A stretch of DNA of 64,000 nucleotides from CBDCTM01 sp965222005 (GTDB lineage: Bacteria > Bacteroidota > Bacteroidia > Chitinophagales > Saprospiraceae), in contig OZ244935.1 in assembly GCA_965222005.1 (NCBI GenBank), positions 930,001 through 994,000 on the forward strand. The letters are read 5' to 3'. Made by a program: the position numbers and the translations under genes. Shown here piece by piece: positions 23,892-31,918 of the stretch (positions within the stretch are counted from its first letter, which is position 1; every line of letters begins with the position of its first letter). The notes under the pieces were generated by a model. It had not been told where the DNA came from, ran no database searches, and saw only the letters and a program-made list of their open reading frames with translations.

Positions 23892-23929
23892 CAAGGAATA
23901 ACGAAGCGCTGATCTTCCGTTATTCCTTG
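23892..23929 (-). other. Hairpin between rpmH and rnpA
   Basis: CAAGGAATAACG-AAG (23892-23906) pairs with CTTCCGTTATTCCTTG (23914-23929) with one bulged base and a 7-base loop. Transcribed from rpmH, the hairpin is followed only by a weak T-rich stretch (TTGTTCATTC), so it could be a partial terminator or an mRNA-processing or stability element that lowers rnpA expression relative to rpmH. Confidence 0.5.
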
Positions 23930-23978
23930 CAAAACACTATTGCACAAACCACCAAGTGTGGCCAACGACAGTAATATA

Positions 23979-24134
23979 TTATTTGAGTCGGGTTTCTTCA
24001 GAAACGGTAAGCTTGTGGCGCCCCTTAGCACGCCGCCTGGCCAATACCTTGCGGCCGTTCTTGGAACTCATGCGGGCGCGAAAGCCATGCTTGTTGGTGC
24101 GCTTTCTTCTCGAAGGTTGATAGGTTCTTTTCAT
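23979..24134 (-). CDS. rpmH: 50S ribosomal protein L34
   Basis: A 51-residue frame read directly from the minus strand: it begins MKRTYQPSRRKRTNKHGFRA, continues with RMSSKNGRKVLARRRAKGRH and ends KLTVSEETRLK with TAA at 23979-23981. This is the standard L34 sequence (RTYQPS.R.R...HGFR.RM....GR.VL..RR.KGR). It is the first gene of the rpmH-rnpA unit and is divergent from the ATP synthase operon. Confidence 0.97.
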   Translation of the reverse strand: MKRTYQPSRRKRTNKHGFRARMSSKNGRKVLARRRAKGRHKLTVSEETRLK

Positions 24135-24177
24135 CTTAAATTACAATTATTCCCCTTCAGGGCTTTCAAAAGTGCGA

Positions 24178-24208
24178 CAAAGGTAAGTCTTATTTGTCAA
24201 ACAGACAA
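24178..24208 (-). promoter_or_regulatory. Putative rpmH promoter
   Basis: CAAAGGTA at 24178-24185 reads TACCTTTG on the minus strand, an exact match to the Bacteroidetes -7 box, 43 bases upstream of the rpmH start. A poor -33 (ATTG on the minus strand) lies about 20 bases further upstream. Confidence 0.5.
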
Positions 24209-24274
24209 TATCGATGTGCTTTATTTTAGTGTGGGAGGTGGCCTGTTTTGTAACCAAAAAAAGAGGAAAAGCGC

Positions 24275-24305
24275 TTTTATATACCTTATAATATAGCTAC
24301 CTTTG
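24275..24305 (+). promoter_or_regulatory. Putative atp operon promoter
   Basis: TACCTTTG at 24298-24305 is an exact -7 box; TTTT at 24275-24278 occupies the -33 position with a 19-base spacer (consensus TTTG). It lies 35 bases before the GTG start of atpB. The same -7 octamer is used on the opposite strand for rpmH about 110 bases away. Confidence 0.55.
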
Positions 24306-24340
24306 CAGTCGATTTTGAAAAACCTGATAACCATAAAGTA

Positions 24341-25615
24341 GTGACACCTAATTTTAAAGGCATTTTCAAGTTTACTTTTCAGCATATTGGCGTTGTAATC
24401 TGCCTCCTTGGCCTCCTATTTTTTGCCCCTTCGCAAAGCTTTGCCGGAGGGGGTGGTGACGAAGGCAAAGCCTACGACCCGGTAGCCACTGCCATGCATC
24501 ATATCTCCGATGCCAATGAGTTTCACATTTTTGGTGATTTCCACCTTCCTTTGCCCGTGATGCTCTATGCGCCCGACCAGGGCTGGACAACCGGCATGTC
24601 CACTATGTTTCATCACGGCCATGTGGCGGTGGATGGCTACGTACTGGATCACGGGCGGGTAAGACGCGTAGCACCCGGCCAAGATTTTCCCGCTCATGGC
24701 GAGGCAGAAGTTGGCCACATCCATCACAAAACGGAAATGATGATGAAGCTGGGTAAGGAAAAAGAGGTGCAGGTAGGCTATGTGGAACACGAGGGCAAAG
24801 AATATCGCCTTGAATCCGCCAGCACCCTCGACTTTGGTGTGTTTGGCGGAGGGATCAGCAGCTTTTACGACTTTTCAATCACCCGCAATGTATTTGCCAT
24901 GATCCTGTCCGCTATCCTGCTGTGTCTCTTGTTTTTCAGCGTGGCCAAAGCCTATCGCAAACGCAAAGGCCAGGCTCCCAAGGGCCTCCAGTCATTCATG
25001 GAGCCTTTCTTTACCTTCATCCGCGATGAGGTAAGCATCCCCATGATTGGCAAAAAGCATTACGAGCGCTTCCAACCCTTCATCATGACGCTCTTCTTTT
25101 TTGTACTTGTGCTGAACCTGCTGGGGCTCGTTCCCTTTTTTCCGGGCGGCTCCAATGTTACCGGCAATCTGGCTGTCACGATGGCCCTGGCCTTGTTCAC
25201 CTTCATTGTCACCACCATCAATGGCAATCGGCACTATTGGGAGCACGTACTCTGGATGCCGGGTATCCCTGCCTGGGTGAAACTGATTTTGACACCCGTC
25301 GAGATTTTGGGGCTCATCATCAAGCCTTTCTCCCTGATGATCCGCCTCTTTGCCAACATCACAGCCGGGCATATTATCATTCTCAGCCTTATCGGCCTGA
25401 TATTCATTTTCGGAGAAAATGGAACCAATTATGGCGGTGCAGTAGCGGGCGGACTGATCGGCGTGTTGTTTACTGCTTTTATGAATTTGATAGAATTGAT
25501 CGTGGCCTTTATCCAGGCTTTTATCTTTGCCATTCTTTCTGCTTCCTACATCGGTGCAGCAGTAGAAGAGCATCACGAGCACGACCATGCCGAGGCGGGC
25601 GTACATGCCCACTAA
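24341..25615 (+). CDS. atpB: ATP synthase F0 subunit a
   Basis: A 424-residue subunit a, longer than the ~270 residues of most bacteria because of an N-terminal extension with a signal-like helix (HIGVVICLLGLLFFAPSQSF) and a ~150-residue His-rich soluble segment (LPVMLYAPDQGWTTGMSTMF HHGHV and so on), as in other Bacteroidota. The membrane part begins near 182. The essential Arg is in KPFSLMIRLFANITAGHI, within the half-channel next to the c-ring. The tail is His/Glu-rich (EEHHEHDHAEAGVHAH). The start is GTG at 24341. It begins the operon a-c-b-delta-alpha-gamma. Confidence 0.95.
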   Translation: MTPNFKGIFKFTFQHIGVVICLLGLLFFAPSQSFAGGGGDEGKAYDPVATAMHHISDANEFHIFGDFHLPLPVMLYAPDQGWTTGMSTMFHHGHVAVDGYVLDHGRVRRVAPGQDFPAHGEAEVGHIHHKTEMMMKLGKEKEVQVGYVEHEGKEYRLESASTLDFGVFGGGISSFYDFSITRNVFAMILSAILLCLLFFSVAKAYRKRKGQAPKGLQSFMEPFFTFIRDEVSIPMIGKKHYERFQPFIMTLFFFVLVLNLLGLVPFFPGGSNVTGNLAVTMALALFTFIVTTINGNRHYWEHVLWMPGIPAWVKLILTPVEILGLIIKPFSLMIRLFANITAGHIIILSLIGLIFIFGENGTNYGGAVAGGLIGVLFTAFMNLIELIVAFIQAFIFAILSASYIGAAVEEHHEHDHAEAGVHAH

Positions 25616-25705
25616 TTTGACATAATCCGCCCTCAGGGCTTCTGCTAAAAGTAAGCGGAATGATGGGCCAAAGATATTTTTTCATTTTTTCTAAATCTAC
25701 AAACC

Positions 25706-25900
25706 ATGGGAGCAATTGGAGCCGGTTTAGGCGCTCTAGGAGCTGGTGTAGGTGTAGGTCTGATCGGTAGCAAGGCTATGGAAGCCATTGCCCGTCAGCC
25801 TGAAGCTGTAGGTGATATCCGCAACAACATGATCCTGATGGCCGCCCTTGTAGAAGGTGCTGCCCTCTTTGCGATCGTTGTGGGTTTGCTTGCTGGTTAA
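25706..25900 (+). CDS. atpE: ATP synthase F0 subunit c
   Basis: A 64-residue c-ring subunit. Helix 1 is glycine-rich (GAGLGALGAGVGVGLIGSKA), the polar loop is ARQPEA (residues 29-34), and helix 2 carries the ion-binding Glu in ALVEGAALFAIVVGLLAG. The sodium-coordinating Gln of helix 1 and the Ser/Thr after the Glu are absent (GVGVG and EGA instead), so proton coupling is expected. It lies 90 bases after atpB and 91 before atpF, where a stable hairpin follows it. Confidence 0.95.
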   Translation: MGAIGAGLGALGAGVGVGLIGSKAMEAIARQPEAVGDIRNNMILMAALVEGAALFAIVVGLLAG

Positions 25901-25919
25901 ATACCACACCGCAAAAAAT

Positions 25920-25950
25920 GGCCCGGCACCGCAACGGTTGGTTGCGGGCC
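25920..25950 (+). other. GC-rich hairpin between atpE and atpF
   Basis: GGCCC and GCAAC on the left pair with GTTGC and GGGCC on the right (25920-25950), with a six-base internal loop. No U-run follows on the plus strand (an A-run does), so termination is unlikely. Its place directly after the gene for the multicopy c subunit suggests an mRNA stabiliser or a block to RNase. Confidence 0.5.
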
Positions 25951-25991
25951 GGAGCCAAAAAAAAATTGACACTTAAAATTACAAATACCAC

Positions 25992-26516
25992 ATGTACACA
26001 GACTTGATACTATTAGCAGATTTTTCAGTGATCAAACCGGAGGTGGGGTTGCTGTTTTGGACATCTGTCGTTTTCATCGCCGTTTGGTGGCTGTTGGGTA
26101 AATTTGCATTCCGGCCGATTCAGCAGGCGCTGAAAGACCGTGAAGGCTCTATCCAGGATGCCCTCGACGAAGCCACGCGCGCTCGCGAAGAGATGGCAAA
26201 TCTGAAAGCAGAGAATGAAATGATACTGGTGGAGGCCCGTGAAGAGCGCGCCAAAATTCTCAAAGAAGCCAAAGATGTAAAGGAATCCATGATCGGCGAA
26301 GCTAAAGTGAAGGCCAAAGAGGAAGCGCAGAAGATCGTGAATAGTGCCAAAACAGAAATCGAAAACCAGAAGGCCGCTGCTATGATTGATGTAAAAAATC
26401 AGGCGGGTATGATGGCCCTCGAAATTGCTGAAAAAATCATCCGCAAACAGCTCAAGGGCGATCAGGAGCAGGAGCGCTACGCCAACAGCCTGGTGGATGA
26501 GATCAAATTAAATTAA
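25992..26516 (+). CDS. atpF: ATP synthase F0 subunit b
   Basis: A 174-residue peripheral stalk subunit. A single membrane helix is at about 15-35 (VGLLFWTSVVFIAVWWLLGK FAF), followed by a long charged helix typical of b subunits (RPIQQALKDREGSIQDALDE, AREEMANLKAENEMILVEAR, AEKIIRKQLKGDQEQERYA). It forms the stator with delta, whose gene begins after a single base. Confidence 0.94.
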   Translation: MYTDLILLADFSVIKPEVGLLFWTSVVFIAVWWLLGKFAFRPIQQALKDREGSIQDALDEATRAREEMANLKAENEMILVEAREERAKILKEAKDVKESMIGEAKVKAKEEAQKIVNSAKTEIENQKAAAMIDVKNQAGMMALEIAEKIIRKQLKGDQEQERYANSLVDEIKLN

Positions 26517-26517
26517 T

Positions 26518-27078
26518 ATGTCAGTAAGCAGAATTGCATCGAGATATGCTAAATCACTGATCGATCTGGCCATTGAGCAGGACAAGCTCGAACAGAGCAA
26601 GGAGGACATCAGCGCTTTTCAAAAAGCAACTGAAAACCGCGACTTGTACCTGCTGCTGAAAAGCCCAATCATCAATACCTCCAAGAAAAAGCAAGTGTTG
26701 AAGGCGCTGTTTGATGAGCACTTCGGCGAGTTGAGCATGTCATTTTTCAATATCATCCTCAACAAAAAGAGAGAGGCTTTACTGCCGGAAATTGCGGAAG
26801 AATTTATCAGGCAGTACAAAGCCTTCAAGCAAATTTCTACGGTCCATCTTACTACTGCTGCTCCCCTGGGCGCTGAAGTAGTATCGAAAATCAAGCAAAA
26901 GCTAGTGAGCAGTTCCGCTACACAGAGCAATGTAGAGATCATCACCCGTGTCGATCCCCATTTGATCGGCGGTTTCGTTATCGAGATTGATGACAGCCTC
27001 TACGATGCCAGCGTGGTGCATCAGTTGGAGCGCCTCAAAAAAGAATTTAGTAAAAACGAGTATATCAAGAAAAATTAA
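26518..27078 (+). CDS. atpH: ATP synthase F1 subunit delta
   Basis: A 186-residue delta subunit (OSCP type). It shows SRIASRYAKSLIDLAIEQDK at the N-terminus and the C-terminal signature VDPHLIGGFVIEIDDSLYDA near 145-164. It links the b stalk to the top of the alpha/beta hexamer. Spacing to atpF is one base. Confidence 0.94.
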   Translation: MSVSRIASRYAKSLIDLAIEQDKLEQSKEDISAFQKATENRDLYLLLKSPIINTSKKKQVLKALFDEHFGELSMSFFNIILNKKREALLPEIAEEFIRQYKAFKQISTVHLTTAAPLGAEVVSKIKQKLVSSSATQSNVEIITRVDPHLIGGFVIEIDDSLYDASVVHQLERLKKEFSKNEYIKKN

Positions 27079-27105
27079 TTTTTAAGCAAAATAATATAAG
27101 AAGAT

Positions 27106-28713
27106 ATGGTTGATGTAAAACCTGATGAAATATCAGCAATATTAAAACAGCAGCTTTCCGGATTCAAAACTGCTGCAGAGCTGGAAGAAGTAGGTACCGT
27201 ACTGCAAGTAGGCGATGGTATTGCCCGTGTGTATGGCCTGAGCAATGCACAGGCCGGCGAATTGGTGGAGTTCGAAACGGGCGTGCAGGCTATTGTACTG
27301 AACCTCGAAGAGGACAATGTAGGGGTCGTACTACTCGGTTCGGGCGACCACATTATGGAAGGCTCTACCGTGCGCCGTACCGGCAAAATTGCTTCCATCA
27401 ATGTGGGAGAGGAATTTTTGGGCCGTGTGGTTAACCCCCTGGGACAACCCATTGACGGGAAAGGAGCTATCGGCGGCACTCAATATAATATGCCCCTCGA
27501 GCGCAAAGCGCCTGGTGTGATCTTTCGCCAACCCGTGAGTGAGCCACTACAAACGGGTATCAAAGCCATTGATGCCATGATCCCGATTGGCCGTGGCCAG
27601 CGAGAGTTGATCATCGGCGACAGGCAGACAGGTAAAACGGCCATCGCTATTGACACCATCATCAATCAGAAAGAATTTTACGAAAAAGGAGAGCCCGTTT
27701 ACTGTATCTATGTGGCCTCTGGTCAGAAGGCATCCACCGTTGCGCAGGTAGCCAAGACGTTGGAAGAAAACGGTGCCATGCCTTATACCGTTATCGTATC
27801 TGCTTCGGCCGCCGATCCTGCTCCAATGCAGTTTTATGCGCCATTCGCCGGTGCTGCTATCGGTGAATACTTCCGCGATACCGGCCGACCGGCACTGATC
27901 ATTTATGACGATCTTAGCAAGCAAGCCGTAGCCTATCGTGAAGTGTCGCTCTTGTTGCGTCGCCCACCGGGCCGCGAAGCCTATCCGGGCGATGTCTTTT
28001 ATCTACACAGCCGGCTACTCGAGCGGGCCGCCAAAGTAATCTCCAATGATGAGATTGCCCGCAATATGAACGATCTGCCGGATTCATTGAAAAATGCTAA
28101 GGATGCAAAGGGCGAGCCACTCGTAAAAGGTGGAGGCTCATTGACTGCACTGCCCATCATTGAGACGCAAGCGGGTGACGTTTCTGCCTACATCCCTACC
28201 AATGTAATCTCAATCACTGACGGGCAAATATTTCTGGAATCCAACCTTTTCAACGCCGGTGTGCGCCCCGCCATCAACGTGGGTATCTCGGTATCGCGTG
28301 TGGGTGGTTCTGCTCAGATCAAGTCGATGAAGAAAGTGGCTGGTACTTTGAAGCTCGACCAAGCGCAGTACCGCGAGCTGGAGGCTTTCTCCAAGTTTGG
28401 CTCCGATCTGGATGCCGCTACGCTCGCCATTCTTGACAAAGGTAAGCGCAATGTGGAAATTTTGAAGCAGCCCCAGTACTCTCCAATGTCGGTTGAGAAG
28501 CAGGTTGCCATGATTTTTTTGGGTGTCAACGGCTTGCTCAAAGACGTGCCGGTCAATAAGGTGAAGGAATTTGAAGAAATGTTTTTAACTACCCTTGAAA
28601 AGCGCGACCCCGGCGTGCTGGACACTTTTCGCTCCGGCAAATTGAGCGATGAGGCTACCGACAGCGTCCGCAGTATTGCTGCCGAGCTGGCCAGCCAATA
28701 TAAAAAAGGATAG
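27106..28713 (+). CDS. atpA: ATP synthase F1 subunit alpha
   Basis: A 535-residue alpha subunit. It has the N-terminal crown (VGTVLQVGDGIARVYGL), the P-loop GDRQTGKT at 171-178, the YVASGQKASTVAQV region, and the signature PAINVGISVSRVGGSAQIKS with the arginine finger. The C-terminal part (YRELEAFSKFGSDLDAATLA) is full length. Alpha binds nucleotide without catalysing hydrolysis. The partner beta gene (atpD) is not in the operon. Confidence 0.97.
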   Translation: MVDVKPDEISAILKQQLSGFKTAAELEEVGTVLQVGDGIARVYGLSNAQAGELVEFETGVQAIVLNLEEDNVGVVLLGSGDHIMEGSTVRRTGKIASINVGEEFLGRVVNPLGQPIDGKGAIGGTQYNMPLERKAPGVIFRQPVSEPLQTGIKAIDAMIPIGRGQRELIIGDRQTGKTAIAIDTIINQKEFYEKGEPVYCIYVASGQKASTVAQVAKTLEENGAMPYTVIVSASAADPAPMQFYAPFAGAAIGEYFRDTGRPALIIYDDLSKQAVAYREVSLLLRRPPGREAYPGDVFYLHSRLLERAAKVISNDEIARNMNDLPDSLKNAKDAKGEPLVKGGGSLTALPIIETQAGDVSAYIPTNVISITDGQIFLESNLFNAGVRPAINVGISVSRVGGSAQIKSMKKVAGTLKLDQAQYRELEAFSKFGSDLDAATLAILDKGKRNVEILKQPQYSPMSVEKQVAMIFLGVNGLLKDVPVNKVKEFEEMFLTTLEKRDPGVLDTFRSGKLSDEATDSVRSIAAELASQYKKG

Positions 28714-28743
28714 TTTTCAATCAAAAATTAAGCTTAGTTCCTG

Positions 28744-29640
28744 ATGAGTGGAAAATTAAAAGAAGTTCGCGAACGGATCAAATCGGTACAGAGTACCCAG
28801 CAGATCACCAAGGCGATGAAGATGGTATCGGCTGCCAAGCTGCGCAAAGCCCAACAGGCCGTGCAGCAGATGCGCCCGTACTCCGAAAAGCTCAACGCTA
28901 TGCTAGTCAATATTTTGTCGAACCTGGAAGGCGATGTTTCCACTACCTTTGGCCAGCAACGCGAAGTGGAAAGCGCCCTGATGGTTGTGGTGACCTCTAA
29001 TAGGGGGCTCTGTGGCGCTTTCAACAGCAACGTGATCAAAGCGGCAGTACGCACCATCGACGAGCAATTTGCCGGCCCGCGCAGCAAGGGTAAGTTGAGC
29101 ATTTTGTGCATCGGCAAGCGAGGCCATGATTACTTCAAAAAGCGATACACCGATTGTACCATCATCAGCACACATGTGACTTTGGTAGAACGCCTCAATT
29201 TCGAAAATGCTTCTGCGGTAGCTCTCGAAGCTATGGACGGTTTTGAAAGCAAGGACTACGATGCCATTGCGGTAGCTTATGGATTTTTCAAAAATGCGGG
29301 CGTTCAATACCCAAAGGTGGAGCAATTTCTGCCCGTTGCCCGATTAGACAAAAGTGATGGCGAAAACAAAACCAGAGCCGATTACATCTTCGAGCCGGAC
29401 AAAAACACCCTGCTCGAGCATTTGGTGCCCAGCATCCTGAAGACTCAGTTTTTTAAATTCGTTCTCGACACGCATGCTTCTGAGCATGGCGCCCGGATGA
29501 CCGCGATGGACAAGGCTACCGAAAATGCCAACGAGCTCATGCGCGAGCTGCGCATTACGTACAACAAAGCCCGGCAGGAAGCCATCACCAAAGAGCTTTC
29601 CGAGATTGTGGGCGGGGCTGCCGCACTGGAAGGCGGATAG
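28744..29640 (+). CDS. atpG: ATP synthase F1 subunit gamma
   Basis: A 298-residue central-stalk subunit. The N-terminal helix reads KEVRERIKSVQSTQQITKAM KMVSAAK, the middle shows VVTSNRGLCGAFNSNVIKAA, and the C-terminal helix ends with the family signature ARQEAITKELSEIVGGAAAL. It is the last gene of the operon, followed by an intrinsic terminator, so atpD and atpC must be elsewhere. Confidence 0.96.
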   Translation: MSGKLKEVRERIKSVQSTQQITKAMKMVSAAKLRKAQQAVQQMRPYSEKLNAMLVNILSNLEGDVSTTFGQQREVESALMVVVTSNRGLCGAFNSNVIKAAVRTIDEQFAGPRSKGKLSILCIGKRGHDYFKKRYTDCTIISTHVTLVERLNFENASAVALEAMDGFESKDYDAIAVAYGFFKNAGVQYPKVEQFLPVARLDKSDGENKTRADYIFEPDKNTLLEHLVPSILKTQFFKFVLDTHASEHGARMTAMDKATENANELMRELRITYNKARQEAITKELSEIVGGAAALEGG

Positions 29641-29686
29641 CCGAGCAGCCTGAATACTACTTCACATTTTCAAAAAAATATAGTTC

Positions 29687-29717
29687 AAAAAGCTTCGCCA
29701 CCAGCGCGGAGTTTTTT
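29687..29717 (+). terminator. Intrinsic terminator after atpG
   Basis: CTTCGC (29693-29698) pairs with GCGGAG (29706-29711), including one G-U pair, extended by an upstream A5 and a downstream T6 run at 29712-29717. It closes the ATP synthase operon and lies upstream of the chosen start of the nucleotidyltransferase gene. Confidence 0.65.
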
Positions 29718-29839
29718 GTTTGTCAGGCAATGAAAAGTTAGAAGCCCGTCGTTTATGGTATCGCATTTGCTGGCTATCAGCCAGGGTGTGTATTAAAAAA
29801 TATGCTTATATTACCTGCCTTAATATAGTCAGGCATTTG

Positions 29840-30835
29840 ATGAAAGCAATTATTCCCGTAGCTGGTGCAGGTACTCGTTTGAGACCACATACCTATACAC
29901 AACCCAAGCCGCTCATCCCGGTGGCGGGCAAAACGATCATTTCTTTTATTGTTGATCAACTGGTGGAGGTCGGGATACAGGATTTTGTGTTCGTAATTGG
30001 ATATTTGGGCGAAAAGATTCAGATGTATCTGGAAAAGACGTATCCCAATCTCAACAAGCAATTCGTGCATCAAAGCAGCCGGGAAGGCTCAGCACATGCT
30101 ATCTGGACGGCGCGCGAAGCCATTGCCGATGCAAAAGAAGTAATGATCGTGTTTGGTGATATCATCATCGATGTTGATTTTAAAGAAGTACTCAATATGC
30201 CCATCTCCTGTGTAGCGGTCAAGAAAGTAGATGATCCCCGGGAGTTTGGTGTGGTAGAAATCGACGAGCGGGGTCATGTGCGCCATATGGTCGAAAAGCC
30301 TAATATTCCAAAATCTAATATGGCGATGGTGGGCCTCTATAAAATCAAGGAAGTACCAAAGCTCATAGAAGTAATTGACGAAAACATCCGGGCTAATAAA
30401 CGAACCCATGGCGAATACCAACTCACTGATGCTCTGATGGGTATGATAAAAAAGGATGTGCAATTTACCACCATCACTGTGGACAATTGGTTTGATTGCG
30501 GCAAGAAAGAGATTTTGCTGGAGACCAATGCTATCTTGCTCGACAAGGAGGGCTATGCTTCCGATAATCTGCCTATTTATGACAATTCCATCATCATACA
30601 CCCCGTCAGCATTGGAGAAAATTGCCAGATCGCCAATTCCATCATTGGCCCACATGTAACTATCGGCAATAATACCACCATCAATTACTCCATAGTCAAA
30701 GAATCCATCATTGGCAACTATGCCAGTATCGATGAGGTGATCCTACAGCATTCCATCGTTGGTAGTGATGCCGCCATCAAAGGACTAAGGCAAAGCCTCA
30801 ATATTGGTGATAATACAGAAATTGATCTGAGTTGA
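29840..30835 (+). CDS. Sugar-1-phosphate nucleotidyltransferase with left-handed beta-helix tail
   Basis: About 331 residues from ATG 29840; a longer frame back to 29720 overlaps the atp terminator and is rejected. The N-terminus MKAIIPVAGAGTRLRPHTYT carries the NTP-binding G-x-G-T-R-x-x-P loop; IPVAGKTIISFIVDQL and VFGDIIIDVDF follow. After about 245 the protein turns into hexapeptide repeats (VSIGENCQIANSIIGPHVTI, GNNTTINYSIVKESIIGNYA) typical of a C-terminal beta helix. It activates a hexose 1-phosphate (glucose or mannose) for polysaccharide or glycoprotein synthesis; the base and sugar are not decided here. Confidence 0.88.
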   Translation: MKAIIPVAGAGTRLRPHTYTQPKPLIPVAGKTIISFIVDQLVEVGIQDFVFVIGYLGEKIQMYLEKTYPNLNKQFVHQSSREGSAHAIWTAREAIADAKEVMIVFGDIIIDVDFKEVLNMPISCVAVKKVDDPREFGVVEIDERGHVRHMVEKPNIPKSNMAMVGLYKIKEVPKLIEVIDENIRANKRTHGEYQLTDALMGMIKKDVQFTTITVDNWFDCGKKEILLETNAILLDKEGYASDNLPIYDNSIIIHPVSIGENCQIANSIIGPHVTIGNNTTINYSIVKESIIGNYASIDEVILQHSIVGSDAAIKGLRQSLNIGDNTEIDLS

Positions 30836-30898
30836 TACTTCCGCTATATCAAGCCGTCTAAACGGCAATATATTTATTTTAAACTAAACTTAACAAAT

Positions 30899-31117
30899 AT
30901 GAAAAATCACCTGTTTATTTGGAGCTTTTTTATACTGCTGGCCCTTGCTTGTGGTGAAAAAAAAGGAAGCCAATCCGCTGATAATCAGGCACTTATGAAA
31001 GAAAAGGCCGAGATGCATGCATTGGACTCTATAAGTAATGAGCTGGAAGAAGTTCGCAATGATATTGAAAGCACTGGAGAAGAATTGGAAGCACTTTTGG
31101 AGGGATTGGATAACTAA
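30899..31117 (+). CDS. Small acidic lipoprotein
   Basis: A 72-residue protein: signal MKNHLFIWSFFILLALAC with Cys at 18, then GEKKGSQSADNQ and a highly charged helix with coiled-coil character (DSISNELEEVRNDIESTGEE LEALLEG). No family is recognised. It precedes a second small secreted charged protein by 59 bases. Confidence 0.6.
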   Translation: MKNHLFIWSFFILLALACGEKKGSQSADNQALMKEKAEMHALDSISNELEEVRNDIESTGEELEALLEGLDN

Positions 31118-31176
31118 TTCATTCGAACTACGTCAAAAGATCGTATTTCATTATTTGATAACTAAAATCAAAGATC

Positions 31177-31854
31177 ATGGAAAAGCTACTTTCTAAAATC
31201 TCACTATTCGGACTGATACTCTTGCTTTCACTTGCTTTCAACACTTCTGCCAATGCGCAGGGTAAAGGAAAGGCAAAGGGCAAAGAAAAGTCGGAAAAAG
31301 TGAAAAAGGCTAAAAAAGATAAATCTCAAAAACACATGGATGACGAAGAATTGGAAGAAGAGGAGGAAATGATAGACGAGGATAAAGGTAATGGCAAAGG
31401 GAAAAACAAAGACAAGAAAAAGGGAAAACACCATGATGATGACGAAAAGGGCTATGAGGATGGTGAGGCCGACAGCGATGATGATGCTCGTGGAGGAAAG
31501 TACAAAGACAAAGATAAAGAGCACAAAGGAAAAGGCCATGCCTACGGTAAAAACAAGGGAGATAGAAAGGGCAAAGAGTTTGGCCAGTACCGGGCTGAAG
31601 AAGCCAGAAAGAAACACAAGGAAAAGAAACAAAAGGCCAAGCGTTCTATAGAAGATGGTGAGTCAAGAGTCAATCGCGGCAAAGAACGGATCGGCAAGGC
31701 CAAAGAAAAATTGGAAGAGGCCAAAAAAAACAAGAACCTCTCTGATGAGGAATACACCAAAAGAAAAGCGCGTATCGAAAAAGCCGAAGCCAAACTGGCA
31801 GAGCTGGAAGAGAAAATCAGGAAAGGAAAGAAAAAAATAGCCGAAGAGCAGTAG
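31177..31854 (+). CDS. Secreted, extremely charged Lys/Glu-rich protein
   Basis: A 225-residue protein with a signal peptide (MEKLLSKISLFGLILLLSLA FNTSANAQ). The mature chain is nearly all Lys, Glu, Asp and Gly: a basic block (about 28-50), an acidic block (50-65), a mixed low-complexity part with KGKGHAYGKNKGDRKGKEFG, and a C-terminal charged helix likely to form a coiled coil (GKERIGKAKEKLEEAKKNKN, RIEKAEAKLAELEEKIRKGK). No catalytic motif is visible. It is followed by a strong hairpin terminator. Low complexity makes database matches unreliable. Confidence 0.65.
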   Translation: MEKLLSKISLFGLILLLSLAFNTSANAQGKGKAKGKEKSEKVKKAKKDKSQKHMDDEELEEEEEMIDEDKGNGKGKNKDKKKGKHHDDDEKGYEDGEADSDDDARGGKYKDKDKEHKGKGHAYGKNKGDRKGKEFGQYRAEEARKKHKEKKQKAKRSIEDGESRVNRGKERIGKAKEKLEEAKKNKNLSDEEYTKRKARIEKAEAKLAELEEKIRKGKKKIAEEQ

Positions 31855-31874
31855 GAATTGAGGAAGAGGCTAGC

Positions 31875-31911
31875 GCAAAGGCTAAGGAGGCTGTTCTTCC
31901 TTAGCCTTTGC
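31875..31911. terminator. Convergent terminator hairpin
   Basis: A perfect 14-bp inverted repeat (GCAAAGGCTAAGGA and its complement) with a 9-base loop lies between the Lys/Glu-rich protein gene and the end of the polyferredoxin gene on the other strand. The following T-rich stretch is modest. It probably stops transcription from both sides. Confidence 0.65.
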
Positions 31912-31918
31912 CTTATCT

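Noticed and set aside
29720..29839. N-terminal extension of the nucleotidyltransferase
   Set aside because: The extra 40 codons begin right after the atp terminator, are unlike the family, and the ATG at 29840 opens directly on the nucleotide-binding motif.
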